Shown here in pieces: positions 1-11,783 of a stretch of DNA of 29,481 bases; within the stretch, counting starts at the first letter, position 1, and each line of letters begins with the position of its first letter. A model generated the notes under the pieces. It was given only the letters and a program-made list of their open reading frames with translations, searched no databases and was not told the DNA's origin. The position numbers were made by a program, and so were the translations under genes. This DNA comes from Oppiella nova (Eukaryota; Arthropoda; Arachnida; Sarcoptiformes; Oppiidae). Location of the stretch: the NCBI GenBank assembly GCA_905397405.1, contig CAJPVJ010000279.1, positions 1 through 29,481 on the forward strand, written 5' to 3'.

Positions 1-582
1 AAAACAATAAATTTGTTAATTGAAAATGTTGTGTTGCTGATACCGTAATAACCCTGGAGCATATTATATATTATTATTTGATGTATATTTTTTGTATTGA
101 TACCGCCCATTAAAACCAAATTAACCCGTTATAACAAAACAATAGGGTCATTTAATTGATTAATTATTTGCAAATATCGCTTACAAAGTTAACCCAGTTT
201 ACAAAATGGCTTGATGATACCCTGCGCTTTTATAGTTATAAAGAATGATTTATTTCTAAAACATAATTAGCTAATTTTTCATTAGAAACCTATGACCAAG
301 GTACCGTAGTTAAGCGTGCTTGAAATTAGTCATTGATATGCAAGTTTGTAATATCACATGACTATAATTTAAATGCTTAAATTATATTGTGTAATTAATA
401 AATGTATTTTTAAGCAAATAAATTAATATCTATTTTTAAATTTATTTTTAACATTTCACATTCATATGGTTTATTTAATATGCAAATAAACAATTGTGCA
501 AATAATCTCTAATTGTGAGACCTTGATTAAAATGACAAAAATCATAATTAAAATTTTTGTTTAAACTAAAATTAACATTAAT
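1..582. other. AT-rich 3' flank of the EB-module gene
   Basis: No coding potential is visible on either strand. On the minus strand, AATAAA polyadenylation hexamers lie at 470-475 and 441-446, roughly 110-140 nt past the stop codon of the gene at 583-1797. They are the likeliest 3' end signals for it. Confidence 0.4.
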
Positions 583-1797
583 TTATAATTGCATATTAAT
601 AGTCTCGGTCTTAGTGGGCGTATTCTGTAGTGAATCGGCATAACTGGGTGGTTGTCGCACAACCCCACCCCCATTACCACTATACCCTGGTGCACCTAGG
701 CCATCTAAATACAGATCTCTCGGCACCCTCCTAACCGCTATAAACTCCACATCTCTATTATCTTGATTAACCTGGTTAACATGATGGGCATTAAATGACC
801 GAGTAATTATTTGAGGTGAATGCTCTTGATAGTTTTCGTTATTAATATGATTAACATCGGAATCGGTGCCATAATTACTGCATACAGTGGTTTGTCTCGA
901 AAATACCCTCATATCAATTTGACCAGGATCATTAGCACTTAGGGAATCGCGTGGTACCTTTTTCCGATTCCTATTCCTACGCCAAATCACCATGAACATT
1001 ACTAGTAAATTAGCTACACCAATTACGGTCAATATAATAGCCCATGCAGGCATGCCCTGTCCACCCTGATCATCTACAACCGATTTATCAGTGACACTTT
1101 TATCTATGGGCGATGTCGATTTAGTGCCCAGGTCATGCACGCATTTACCACCGTTATGCTCATCAAACACATAGTGATTATCGCATAAACACTGACGGCT
1201 AGATTGTATGCAAACCCTATTCGAGTCATACGGAAGCATACACTCCTCGGTGGAGTTACACGGCTTAGATTTGCACACATTATTAACCGGGTAATAGTTA
1301 GGCGCACACCGACACAGGCCATCTACGCAACTCTGATACGGATCGCTAGTACAGTCGCAACTGTTCCGGCACTTACTACCCAGGGATGTAGGTATGAGTT
1401 CGCACCGGTAGTTGTTATCGGTGTTCATTTCGTATAGTGGCTCGCACATACAATTTTTAATGGTGTAATCCTGGTTACACAGGTAGCTTTTGCGATTACG
1501 GCATATTAGGTGGGGATCGTCCACTTGACATTCCTCATCCCGTTGACACTGTACTAGCTCACATGCTTGTTTAACCTGGTTCCATTTACTTGAGTTTACA
1601 CACTGGCAAGTTTTATTGGTACAGATTAATAGTTTATCGTCCCTGCAATCGGTATCGTGGGCACAGGTAGCATTTCTGTATTCATTACCCGGTGCAGTTT
1701 TCGGTAAACTTTCAGCACTTATGTTAGCAACGACATTTATTAAATGAGGCAGCTTAATTATTAATAAAATTATATAAATATGACACTTTAATAGCAT
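583..1797 (-). CDS. Type I membrane protein with EB-like cysteine-rich modules
   Basis: An intact 404-residue open frame from an ATG (1795-1797) to TAA (583-585) with no intron inside. Residues 1-28 form a hydrophobic signal peptide after a short basic start. Residues about 45-220 carry many regularly spaced cysteines with repeated C-x(5-6)-C and C-x-C patterns (for example CAHDTDC, CQRDEEC, CMCEP, CRCAP, CLCDNHY), like the EB module of nematode and arthropod extracellular proteins. Residues about 250-272 are a single transmembrane helix, followed by the stop-transfer cluster RRNRNRKK and a cytoplasmic tail of about 125 residues with a proline/tyrosine-containing end (PPSYADSL). Several N-x-S/T sites lie in the ectodomain. 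It is inferred to be a cell-surface receptor or adhesion protein; the ligand is unknown. A further 5' noncoding exon is possible but not shown. Confidence 0.85.
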   Translation of the reverse strand: MLLKCHIYIILLIIKLPHLINVVANISAESLPKTAPGNEYRNATCAHDTDCRDDKLLICTNKTCQCVNSSKWNQVKQACELVQCQRDEECQVDDPHLICRNRKSYLCNQDYTIKNCMCEPLYEMNTDNNYRCELIPTSLGSKCRNSCDCTSDPYQSCVDGLCRCAPNYYPVNNVCKSKPCNSTEECMLPYDSNRVCIQSSRQCLCDNHYVFDEHNGGKCVHDLGTKSTSPIDKSVTDKSVVDDQGGQGMPAWAIILTVIGVANLLVMFMVIWRRNRNRKKVPRDSLSANDPGQIDMRVFSRQTTVCSNYGTDSDVNHINNENYQEHSPQIITRSFNAHHVNQVNQDNRDVEFIAVRRVPRDLYLDGLGAPGYSGNGGGVVRQPPSYADSLQNTPTKTETINMQL

Positions 1798-4072
1798 TTT
1801 TATTTTATATTTTTAAGTAATTCCCAATTATTAACTTAATTCATTTCTTACTTGAACAATTTATATAACACTAAAATTAATTTGGTTATAGCGTAACATA
1901 TTGTATTAACTAAAATATTATTTTTAAATGTCTTAAAATAAACATAAAACTTAAATACAGTAGTAGTGTTTCACATGAGAAACACCAAGGTAGCTTAAAT
2001 TAATTTGAATATTTAATAAATTATTAAAAATTTAATTTTTAGATTTCTAAAAATGGAAATGTAAGAATAATTTTTAAATTCTAATAACAATTTAATGATT
2101 TAATTGAATTTAAAAATTATATAAACATTACCATCAAAATACCCTGGGTGTATTGAATGTAATTTTTACCCTTGAAACACAAATTATCATTTATAGATAA
2201 TTTACAAAAAGGATGTGAAAACTGTAACACGTGTTGCCTACAAAACTTGCAACTTGGTCTATTAGCACCATAAGTAATTTCATATTAGATTAATAAATTA
2301 TAAATAAATAAAATTATTATAAATAATATCCACATAAAACTTTTATTTAAAAAGTTATTTTGAAAGTAAAATACATGCTACAATTCATTTGTATTATGCT
2401 ATGCTGTACATTAAATCGTATATAATTTACTCGTCAATACCTTTAAAATTTTTATATTATATAATTGACAACAAACATAATAAGGGGTTCATTACCTATG
2501 GACAGCTACTTATACCTGTATATTATGATAGAGTCTACGGATTATTAAAATATTTTCATTGAAGTCAAAGTCAATCATCGATTTGCGGCTAAAAAACTAC
2601 TCATTTGATTGACTGTTAATAATGTGTTGAATAAATGCATAATAAATATGTGTTTTTCATTCAATACACAATTTAGTCTTTCAGTGAATGTGTGATTAGT
2701 TCGTAAAAATATTGCCAAATCTTTTAGATGCCTATTATTAAGCAAATGTTGAATTTATTTCATATAATAAAGGGCTGGGCTAGTGTATAATTTTATACGC
2801 TATATTTTAAATTATAAAAATTTACAGATTATATTGTACAATTAAATTTAATAGACCCTTATATAGTTATGTAATATAGTAAAATATTTTTTAAAATTTA
2901 AAATATTTGTTAAAACACAATTGTACCATAACAACAATATTGCACATTAAACATATTTAACTAATTAATAATTTGTCAGAAAACTGTAAACTTATCTATA
3001 GTCTGTTATTTTTATAAAAATATCAAAATCTTAGAAAGATAATTAGCATGCTAACAAATTAAATAAATAACTTATTTAAATGTATACTCTTAACAACCAC
3101 CTTGGCAACTCACTAGGGCATAATTATACACCCCGATCAGTCACACATTTTTGTGTTGCACAGAGCTCATTTATTTAAAACAGTCGAGATTTATTTGAAA
3201 AGCGCATACCTGTGCTCACTCGCCAGCAGTCAGTTATAATAGCACTGAATAGGCAACTGATGAATGATTGAGAGGTTTGGGTGTGTTTTGGGAAAGGTAT
3301 GGCTAAACCAAACTCGCGACCATTGATTAACTGCTGAATGACTGTTAATGACATGAGGTATGTGTGCGTTAATTGTGTGCACACTCTGTAGATATACACT
3401 CTATATATATAATTAACTGATAGTTTTGTGGTTCACTTTTTTTTGTATGATTTAAATATTTCAATATAAATACCTGTTTATTAAGTCAATTGAATGAAAT
3501 GCGTGTATAATATACAGTATTTTTGTTAATAATTTTTATAATTATTCATAACTAATCCTATTCAGTATATTCACGATTGTATGCAAATTGTAGTGTAATT
3601 ATCACGAGTTTGTGTAACAATAAGTATGTATTTATGAACTAATAATATACATAAATATATTTGTTGAGTACTTACTATTGTATTATATTTATAAAATGTA
3701 TTTTTACACTAGCACATAATAATTAAATACAAAATTATACACAATAACATAAATGCTAAACTAATGCTTAATATTTAATATAATAATATTTTTAAAAATT
3801 TGTATAATATCAAGCAACCCTCATACTTTCACAATAATATCCCATATCCCGGGTGAATTAACCCTGATTACGCCTTACCATAAAAATCATCATTACATTT
3901 ATTAGGAAAACAATTTGTTTTATAATAAAACACAATCTAGTGGTTAGGGATATGCGGGGGCAGTGGGATTATCGCATAGGGATTTAACACCATTATCTAT
4001 TATAATTGATCAGGGACACTCGTATCGAGAGGGCACGAGTAGTTTAATTACATATACCCACAAAAAACTATA
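1798..4072. other. AT-rich intergenic region, possible upstream noncoding exon of the EB-module gene
   Basis: About 2.3 kb of very AT-rich DNA without convincing coding frames. The one GC-richer patch (about 3100-3400) reads on the minus strand as TATA-like DNA near 3400, initiator-like CAGT motifs near 3240, and a good splice donor (CAG then GTATGC) near 3210. It could be a 5' noncoding exon of the minus-strand gene at 583-1797. The 74-codon frame at 3175-3399 shows no protein-like features. Confidence 0.25.
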
Positions 4073-4437
4073 TTACGGACTAACCGTTAATATATTAGAT
4101 AGTTTATGATAGTTAACTGTGTCAAATTCATACATCCCGGTGCTATTAGACTGTGAACCACTATTAAGGCCTATACCCATGTCAGGGGACATACAGATGT
4201 GAGGCCAACCCCGTCGTAATAATAACCAAATTGTGGCCCTTTTTTGTGCAATCATTACTATATTGTACTCAATTGTATCGTAAAGTCGGTGCTCATTGGA
4301 CTGGTGAGCACCGGGAGTACGTATGCGACCACAGGGCCTATACAACACTGTAATCCCTTATATAATTTTGACAATTTTATAACTAATGATAGATTTGTTG
4401 TATTTTATATGGGGAACTGTAGTTTGGCATGTGTATA
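4073..4437. other. GC-richer island of unknown nature
   Basis: This patch stands out from its AT-rich surroundings. A plus-strand frame free of stops runs from about 4160 to 4351 and contains the string GTYRCEANP, reminiscent of an immunoglobulin F strand, after a CAG acceptor-like site near 4180. The opposite strand is open too (4073-4348). A perfect 8-bp hairpin, GGTGCTCA / TGAGCACC, sits at 4288-4295 and 4305-4312. It may be a decayed or isolated exon, but there is no partner exon nearby. Confidence 0.2.
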
Positions 4438-4769
4438 AACTAGACTTTTGTTATTAAAATTAATAATAATTAAACATTCTCTATCAATTGTAGTAAGATA
4501 GTTAGGTTGCATTATTTAAAATAAGCATAGTTAATAATTACATTTGTTTATTATTTGGTATTTGTATCATGCATTAAAATAATCTTACAACAAAAAATTA
4601 ATTTGAAAATATAAAATGTTTTGTTGACAATGAACACTCGATTTCATTGTGATGACCAATATTATTAAAATGTATCCCAATTTATTGAACATTATTTTAT
4701 AATAATTATAACTTTACAGTAATATTACAGTAATATTACATATAATCATTTACAAAATATACCATAAAA

Positions 4770-4771
<2 letters not shown>
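4438..4771. other. AT-rich spacer before the palindrome
   Basis: No gene or RNA feature is seen. A short direct repeat of a 10-nt motif (acagtaatat) occurs near 4717-4740, just before the GT/GA microsatellite. Confidence 0.3.

Positions 4772-4837
<66 letters not shown>
4772..4837. repeat. (GT)n-(GA)n compound microsatellite
   Basis: About 16 GT units run directly into an interrupted GA tract starting at 4804. The GA part marks the outer edge of the left palindrome arm. A TC tract follows at 4854-4875. Confidence 0.95.
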
Positions 4838-4848
4838 CTACGTTTTGA

Positions 4849-5674
4849 AACATTCTCTCTCTCTCTCTCTCTCTCCCCATAACTCGCACACAACTGTCGA
4901 CTTTACTGTCAATACAAAAGTCAATTGTATGCAAAAGTATAGTTCATTATATTTCAATAGTGCTGTCAGTATTGGCACATAATATACAAAACCATTCACT
5001 AGACTGTGATTTATTGCTAAATAGTAGACTAACTGCCAGTTTATATACTGTTGTAGTGTTGGGCATAGTATATAATTTAGACACCACTGACACCCGGGGT
5101 GGGGGCACTCATTGTGTGCCAGGCTGAAATGTATTTAACATATTTTCGGTGTAAATGTCATGTCATAGAGTTGTCGGAATATACAAGTAATATATGACCT
5201 TTTTTTGGTGCATATTTCTGTTTAATTAAGTTTTACCTATTACCTTTAGTATATTATAGCAATTGTAATGTATATTTGAGGGGCAACCACGCTGAGAAAC
5301 TGAAATTAATCCTGCTAACATGAGAAAATATGCTTATTGTTAGAAGTCATTCAATTTTAAAATGTGTGCATGCTTATGAAAAATAATTTGTAAATTATGT
5401 TTAAAATTATGTTTTTAAAACAACTTTTGTATACAACAGTAATTACTAAAATTATATGATTATGATACATCTATAAATGGTAGAAAGGATAAATTTTAAA
5501 ATAAAGTATGTAACAATTTATTTACTAAATTTTATATTCATATTGTCATTTATATTGTGTTCTTAATCCTTTACACAAATAAGAATGGTCAACAATGGCC
5601 ATCACAAAAATAAACACCCAGTCACATTTTTGAGTGGTGTCTGTCTGTCTGGCTGTCCACTCGACACATACAAT
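4849..5674. repeat. 826-bp direct duplication, first copy
   Basis: Nearly identical to 5676-6500. The copies differ by a few bases, for example an extra A in the A-run near 5360 and an A versus T at 5601/6427. At both of these sites the right palindrome arm agrees with this first copy. The copy ends exactly at the N. Confidence 0.9.
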
Positions 5675-5675
5675 N
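5675..5675. other. Single ambiguous base (N) at a contig-style junction
   Basis: The only N in the window sits exactly between two near-identical 825/826-bp copies. That is the signature of two overlapping contig ends placed end to end rather than merged. Confidence 0.85.
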
Positions 5676-6500
5676 AACATTCTCTCTCTCTCTCTCTCTC
5701 TCCCCATAACTCGCACACAACTGTCGACTTTACTGTCAATACAAAAGTCAATTGTATGCAAAAGTATAGTTCATTATATTTCAATAGTGCTGTCAGTATT
5801 GGCACATAATATACAAAACCATTCACTAGACTGTGATTTATTGCTAAATAGTAGACTAACTGCCAGTTTATATACTGTTGTAGTGTTGGGCATAGTATAT
5901 AATTTAGACACCACTGACACCCGGGGTGGGGGCACTCATTGTGTGCCAGGCTGAAATGTATTTAACATATTTTCGGTGTAAATGTCATGTCATAGAGTTG
6001 TCGGAATATACAAGTAATATATGACCTTTTTTTGGTGCATATTTCTGTTTAATTAAGTTTTACCTATTACCTTTAGTATATTATAGCAATTGTAATGTAT
6101 ATTTGAGGGGCAACCACGCTGAGAAACTGAAATTAATCCTGCTAACATGAGAAAATATGCTTATTGTTAGAAGTCATTCAATTTTAAATGTGTGCATGCT
6201 TATGAAAAATAATTTGTAAATTATGTTTAAAATTATGTTTTTAAAACAACTTTTGTATACAACAGTAATTACTAAAATTATATGATTATGATACATCTAT
6301 AAATGGTAGAAAGGATAAATTTTAAAATAAAGTATGTAACAATTTATTTACTAAATTTTATATTCATATTGTCATTTATATTGTGTTCTTAATCCTTTAC
6401 ACAAATAAGAATGGTCAACAATGGCCTTCACAAAAATAAACACCCAGTCACATTTTTGAGTGGTGTCTGTCTGTCTGGCTGTCCACTCGACACATACAAT
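5676..6500. repeat. 826-bp direct duplication, second copy (825 bp)
   Basis: It starts with the same AACATTCTCTC as 4849 and ends with the same CACATACAAT as 5674. It then continues into sequence matched by the right arm (10914 and downwards). Only one copy exists in the right arm. Confidence 0.9.
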
Positions 6501-6837
6501 GCTCACAGAATCCGTGGAAAACGCACACAAAATGTGTCAAACAATTCATCCCTAAAAATGTTGATTTGAAAAGTCAAGTGACAGTCGATGTGGTTGTGGG
6601 GACGGGTGGGGAGTGTCGTATTGGCCGTACATTTTGGAGCTATTGTTGACTTAATCAACAACAATAAGCACTCCTTAGACACCAAACACTTTAAAAACTG
6701 ACGATAATATAACCATCAGTGTTAGTGTCGGACAATAGGGTATATAAGTTGTATTATACGCATAGCTCTCTCTCTCTCTCTCTCTGCTAATCAGAGCCAG
6801 GTCACATAGCGTAATATATATGAATTACATGCAATTT

Positions 6838-6936
6838 AGAGAGAGAGAGAGAGAGAAAGAGAGAGGCTTTAAGTAAACTAAACTTGGATACAATTGAACA
6901 CAATTTACTGTATAAATGCATTACATTATAGTGGAG
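6838..6936. repeat. 99-bp direct repeat, copy 1
   Basis: Identical to 8518-8616 (constant offset of 1680). It consists of a GA tract and then GGCTTTAAGTAAAC through ATTATAGTGGAG. It forms the first part of the left-arm insertion and copies sequence from the edge of the palindrome spacer. The next base is one position before the 127-nt block at 6938. Confidence 0.92.
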
Positions 6937-6937
6937 A

Positions 6938-7055
6938 TGATTTTGCGACGAATAAAAAGGAAAACAAAAACAAATATAAAAAAGGTTTTCCTATAGTTTT
7001 TTCAGACACTTTTGAGGTGTGATTAAAGTTAGATATAATTCACTTCATTATAATC

Positions 7056-7064
<9 letters not shown>
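6938..7064. repeat. 127-nt block, template of mirror repeat 1
   Basis: Read backwards letter by letter, without complementing, this block is identical to 13273-13399 (position i pairs with 20337-i). The match breaks on both sides (6937 A vs 13400 T; 7065 A vs 13272 C). It continues smoothly into the GA tract at 7065, so this copy looks like the normal one. Confidence 0.95.
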
Positions 7065-7089
<25 letters not shown>

Positions 7090-8119
7090 TATAGTATAAG
7101 AGGCGGGCAGGGAAAGGGAAATACAGTTTATTGTTTAGTAAATGGGATTATATTTTGTATATACAGTGTACAGTGTATAATATACACTATATTCATTATG
7201 CATTGTATATGACTTGACTATAACTACACACAGATTCCCATTAGACTATACATACATAGAGTAATAATAGAGATATACAGTACACGATAGACCTATTGTG
7301 GGTATCGGATGGGAATGGGAGGGAAATACACACAACGATGAGCTCATTCATACAATCCCTGACAAATGTATACACCGGCGACACCAACACAATTGGCTGA
7401 ACCGAGTGGGCAATCAGTAGTTTATATTTTGCTACTATTGTACACATTGTATGACATTATGCGCCGTATATGTGCCACAAAACTGACCATGATTTAATAG
7501 TTAATCACATTTAGCTTTAACTATTAAAACGGAAAAAGAATACAAGGACATTATATTAATTTTAGATAAAATACATTATATTCATAAATCTAACACATCT
7601 AATCTAATTAATTAGGTTATTTGAATTTGTTTTTCAGACAGTTAATTAGCAAATTTATACTGTATTTATACAGTTAACACTGTATAGTATTTGTCCAGTA
7701 TTGTAGCTCAATTTTGCAATATGTACAAATTATTTTTAAAAATTAAAAATAATTAACAATCTCATACTGATGTTGAAATATTGTACTTTATTATAATAGC
7801 CTAACAATCGCAGTCACTTCAATATACTGTAATGACAAACTAATATTTAAATTAAGTTTCATAATATTTGCTATAAGTTACTTTTAATTTACTATTATAC
7901 TATTAGTATTGTTATTGTGAATTTTTGAAATATTTTATGCCAATTATATAGCGTATTTATATTTTCTAAATTTATATATTTTACAATAAATTAATATACA
8001 TTTTTATAGTTAATTTACTTAAAACTTTATTTCCATATTTATTTCAAAAGCAATTTTTTGGTAAGTTAATTTGAACTACATAAAAAAGCAATAGTTAAAT
8101 TTCTAATATGTATACCAAA

Positions 8120-8229
8120 TAATCAAAAAGTATGCATTAACTCTGCTTTTTACTTGTATATGACTTTAGTGTACTGTTTTCAATTAATAGAGATATATAA
8201 ATATAACTGTGAAATATACTTTTTGATTA
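8120..8229. repeat. Small inverted-repeat element inside the left arm
   Basis: The 14-bp ends TAATCAAAAAGTAT (8120-8133) and ATACTTTTTGATTA (8216-8229) are perfect reverse complements around 82 bp of AT-rich DNA. The corresponding right-arm segment (about 9375-9505) keeps both ends. It could be a tiny MITE-like element or chance AT-rich symmetry. Confidence 0.35.
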
Positions 8230-8501
8230 CCTGGCTCCCATATAAATTATACTGGTATATTTGTGATTTACTGATGAATCCATAATTATTTGAATATTAT
8301 TGAGAAATAAATGCATGGTCTGATAAAATATTATATACTTTTCATATTTAATACAATATTGTAAAAACATAAAATTAAAGATATTAATTTGAACAAGGTC
8401 CATGCGTATATAAAAGATACCGGTTAAAATGTATAAACTACAAACATGTCAACAGTATATCATACGAAACAAAATTATCCGTAAGTATATTTAACTTGTT
8501 A

Positions 8502-8517
<16 letters not shown>

Positions 8518-8545
<28 letters not shown>

Positions 8546-8616
8546 GCTTTAAGTAAACTAAACTTGGATACAATTGAACACAATTTACTGTATAAATGCA
8601 TTACATTATAGTGGAG
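8518..8616. repeat. 99-bp direct repeat, copy 2
   Basis: The same 99 bases as 6838-6936, here at the inner edge of the left arm and the start of the spacer. The copies diverge immediately after GTGGAG. Confidence 0.92.
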
Positions 8617-9065
8617 TACATAATAATAATACCAATCATTAGGCATTTGGTGACCATATAAACGGCTATATTATACCAGTGCTCCCGACACTCACACAGA
8701 CCACTATATGGCACCGACACACTACACACAATACCAATGCTATATATTGCATACTCAATACACAAAACTACTGGTGCTCTCAATTGTATTCTTAACACTC
8801 ATAACAATAGACGTTAGTTAAGGATAGAGTATATCATAAACTATTCAATCATTTATTGCCACCAAATGTATAGTGAAGTACATTATTATGGCATTCAAAT
8901 CGTGTCGTGTACTGGAGTTTGCCTTTTGATGACCGTGTTATGGGAATGGGAGGACAGGGATGTGTCAGTGGGTAGGTATTGGCGACGGTTGGACTATTGG
9001 TTGCACAAAGATTTTGACACATTTTTATGATACCTATTGAGGCTGTAATGGGTAACGGATTTAAT

Positions 9066-9067
<2 letters not shown>
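8546..9067. other. Spacer (loop) of the palindrome
   Basis: About 520 bp between the arms, somewhat GC-richer than they are. The minus-strand frame 8601-8798 has no recognisable features. No RNA gene is seen. Confidence 0.6.
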
Positions 9068-9103
<36 letters not shown>

Positions 9104-10613
9104 AACAAGTTAAGTATACTTACGGATAATATTTGTTTCGTAAGATATACTGTTGACATGTTTGTAGTTTATAGATTTTAACCGGTGACTTTTATATACG
9201 CGTGGACCTTGTTCAAATTAATAGCTTTAATTTTATGTTTTTACAATATTGAATTAAATATGAAAAGTACCAGTATATAATATTTTATCAGACAGGCACA
9301 TTTACTTCTCAATAATATTCAAACAATTAAGGATTCATCATTGAATCACAAATATTTAATTTATATGGGAACCAGGTAATCAAAAAGTATATTTCACAGT
9401 TATATTTATATTTATACAGTATAACTGTATTACAATAATTGAACACAGTATACTAAAGTCAAATACAAGTAAAAGCAGAGTTAATGCATACTTTTTGATT
9501 ATTTGGTCTACATATTAGAAATTTAACTATGGCTTCAAATGGCTGTAGTTCAAATTAACTTACAATAAAATTGTTTTTGAAATAAATATGGAAATAAAAT
9601 TTTTAAGTAAATTAGCTATAAAAATGTATATTAATTTATTGTAAAATATAAAACTTTAAAAAATATAAATACGCTGTATAATTGGCATAAAATATTTTAA
9701 AAATTTACAATAACAATACAAATGCAGTAGTATAATGGTAAATTACAAGTAACTTATAGCAAATATTATAAAACCTAATTTAAATATTACTTTGTCATTA
9801 CAGTATATTGAAGTGACTGCGATTGTTAGGCTATTATAATAAAGTACAATATTTCAACATCAGTATGAGATTGTTAATTATTTTTAATTTTTAAAAATAA
9901 TTTGTACATATTGCAAAATTGAGCTACAATACTGGACATATAATGTACAGTATTAACTGTATAAATTCAGTATAAATTTTTTAATTAGCTGTCTGAAAAA
10001 CAATAAATTCAAATAACCTTATTAATTAGACTAGATGTGTTAGATTTATAAATATAATTTATTTTATCTAAAATTATAAAAATGTCCTTGGATTCTTTTT
10101 CCGTTTTAGTAGTTAAAACTAAATGTGATTAACTATTAAATCATGGTCAGTTTTGTGGCATATATACGGCGCATAATGTCATACAATGTGTACAATAGTA
10201 GCAAAATATAAACTACTGATTGCCCACTCGGTTCAGCCAATTGTGTCGGTGTCGCCGGTGTATACATTTGTCAGGGATTGTATGAATGAGCTCATCGTTG
10301 TGTGTATTTCCCTCCCATTCCCATCCGATACTCACAATAGGTCTATCGTGTACTGTATATCTCTATTATTACTCTATGTATGTATAGTCTAATGGGAATC
10401 TGTGTGTAGTTATAGCCAAGTCATATACCATGCACAATGAATATAGTGTATATTATACACTGTACACTGTATATACAAAATATAATCCCATTTACTAAAC
10501 AATAAACTGTATTTCCCTTTCCCTGCCCGCCCCTTATACTATATTCTCTCTCTCTCTCTCTCTAAATTGCATGTAATTCATATATATTACGCTATGTGAC
10601 CTGGCTCTGATTA

Positions 10614-10649
<36 letters not shown>

Positions 10650-11783
10650 ATGGGTATAATACAACTTATATACCCTATTGTCCGACACTAACACTGATGG
10701 CTATATTATCGTCAGTTTTTAAAGTGTTTGGTGTCTAAGGAGTGCTTATTGTTGTTGATTAAGTCAACAATAGCTCCAAAATGTACGGCCAATACGACAC
10801 TCCCCACCCGTCCCCACAACCACACCGACTGTCACTTGACTTTTCAAATCAACATTTTTAGGGGTGAATTGTTTGACACATTTTGTGTGCGTTTTCCACG
10901 GATTCTGTGGGTATTGTATGTGTCGAGTGGACAGCCAGACAGACAGACACCACTCAAATATGTGACTGGGTGTTTATTTTTGTGATGGCCATTGTTGACC
11001 ATGCTTATTTGTGTAAAGGATTAAGAACACAATATAAATGACAATATGAATATAAAATTTAGTAAATAAATTGTTACATACTTTATTTTAAAATTTATCC
11101 TTTCTACCATTTATAGATGTATCATAATCATATAATTTTAGTAATTACTGTTGTATACAAAAGTTGTTTTAAAAACATAATTTTAAACATAATTTACAAA
11201 TTATTTTTCATAAGCATGCACACATTTTAAAATTGAATGACTTCTAACAATAAGCATATTTTCTCATGTTAGCAGGATTAATTTCAGTTTCTCAGCGTGG
11301 TTGCCCCTCAAATATACATTACAATTGCTATAATATACTAAAGGTAATAGGTAAAACTTAATTAAACAGAAATATGCACCAAAAAAAGGTCATATATTAC
11401 TTGTATATTCCGACAACTCTATGACATGACATTTACACCGAAAATATGTTAAATACATTTCAGCCTGGCACACAATGAGTGCCCCCACCCCGGGTGTCAG
11501 TGGTGTCTAAATTATATACTATGCCCAACACTACAACAGTATATAAACTGGCAGTTAGTCTACTATTTAGCAATAAATCACAGTCTAGTGAATGGTTTTG
11601 TATATTATGTGCCAATACTGACAGCACTATTGAAATATAATGAACTATACTTTTGCATACAATTGACTTTTGTATTGACAGTAAAGTCGACAGTTGTGTG
11701 CGAGTTATGGGGAGAGAGAGAGAGAGAGAGAGAATGTTTCAAAACGTAGTCTCTCTCTCTCTCTCTCTCTTTCTTTCTCTCTC
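9068..11783. repeat. Right arm of the large inverted repeat
   Basis: Reverse complement of the left arm, starting at a TC tract (9068-9099) and ending at one (about 11750-11783). It has further tracts at 10545-10562, 10616-10647 and 11712-11732. It lacks the left arm's insertion and second 825-bp copy. It has its own small changes, such as the 7-bp hairpin ATACAGT/ACTGTAT at 9414-9430. No mirrored (uncomplemented) stretch was found inside this arm; the stretches compared read as proper reverse complement. Confidence 0.88.

Larger units (their letters stand above)
4804..8545. repeat. Left arm of a large imperfect inverted repeat
   Basis: This reads as the reverse complement of 9068-11783 over most of its length, with scattered substitutions and small indels (roughly several percent, judged by eye). 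It is longer than the right arm because it holds a direct duplication of 826 bp around the N at 5675 and an insertion of about 230 bp (about 6846-7080) inside a GA tract. GA or TC tracts lie at its outer edge, at its inner edge (8504-8545) and at the internal insertion. Short open frames in it (6503-6685 and 7241-7447, minus) recur in the right arm but resemble no protein family I know. Confidence 0.88.

Noticed and set aside
4305-4317. 13-bp match GCACCGGGAGTAC shared with about 12321-12334 (opposite strand), giving similar HREY residues
   Set aside because: Too short in a 29-kb window, and the flanks do not align.
4746-5954. Open frames rich in RERERE or SLSLSL residues around the GA/TC tracts (also at 11605-11871)
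   Set aside because: They are translations of microsatellites and palindrome DNA in several frames at once, with no independent coding evidence.
6938-7064. Reading the mirror repeats as H-DNA/triplex elements, a parallel-strand copying system or a novel element
   Set aside because: The exact common length of 127, the restored reading frame in copy B and the restored TC tract favour a software strand error. Triplex-forming mirror repeats are short polypurine runs, not unique coding sequence.
7241-7447. A 68-codon frame conserved in both palindrome arms (7241-7447 minus, 10186-10392 plus)
   Set aside because: Conservation is explained by the arms being copies. The residue pattern looks like AT-rich noncoding DNA and no start or splice context supports it.
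8120-8229. A transposable element with terminal repeats
   Set aside because: Only 14-bp AT-rich ends are visible, with no target-site duplication or transposase. Kept only as a low-confidence inverted repeat.
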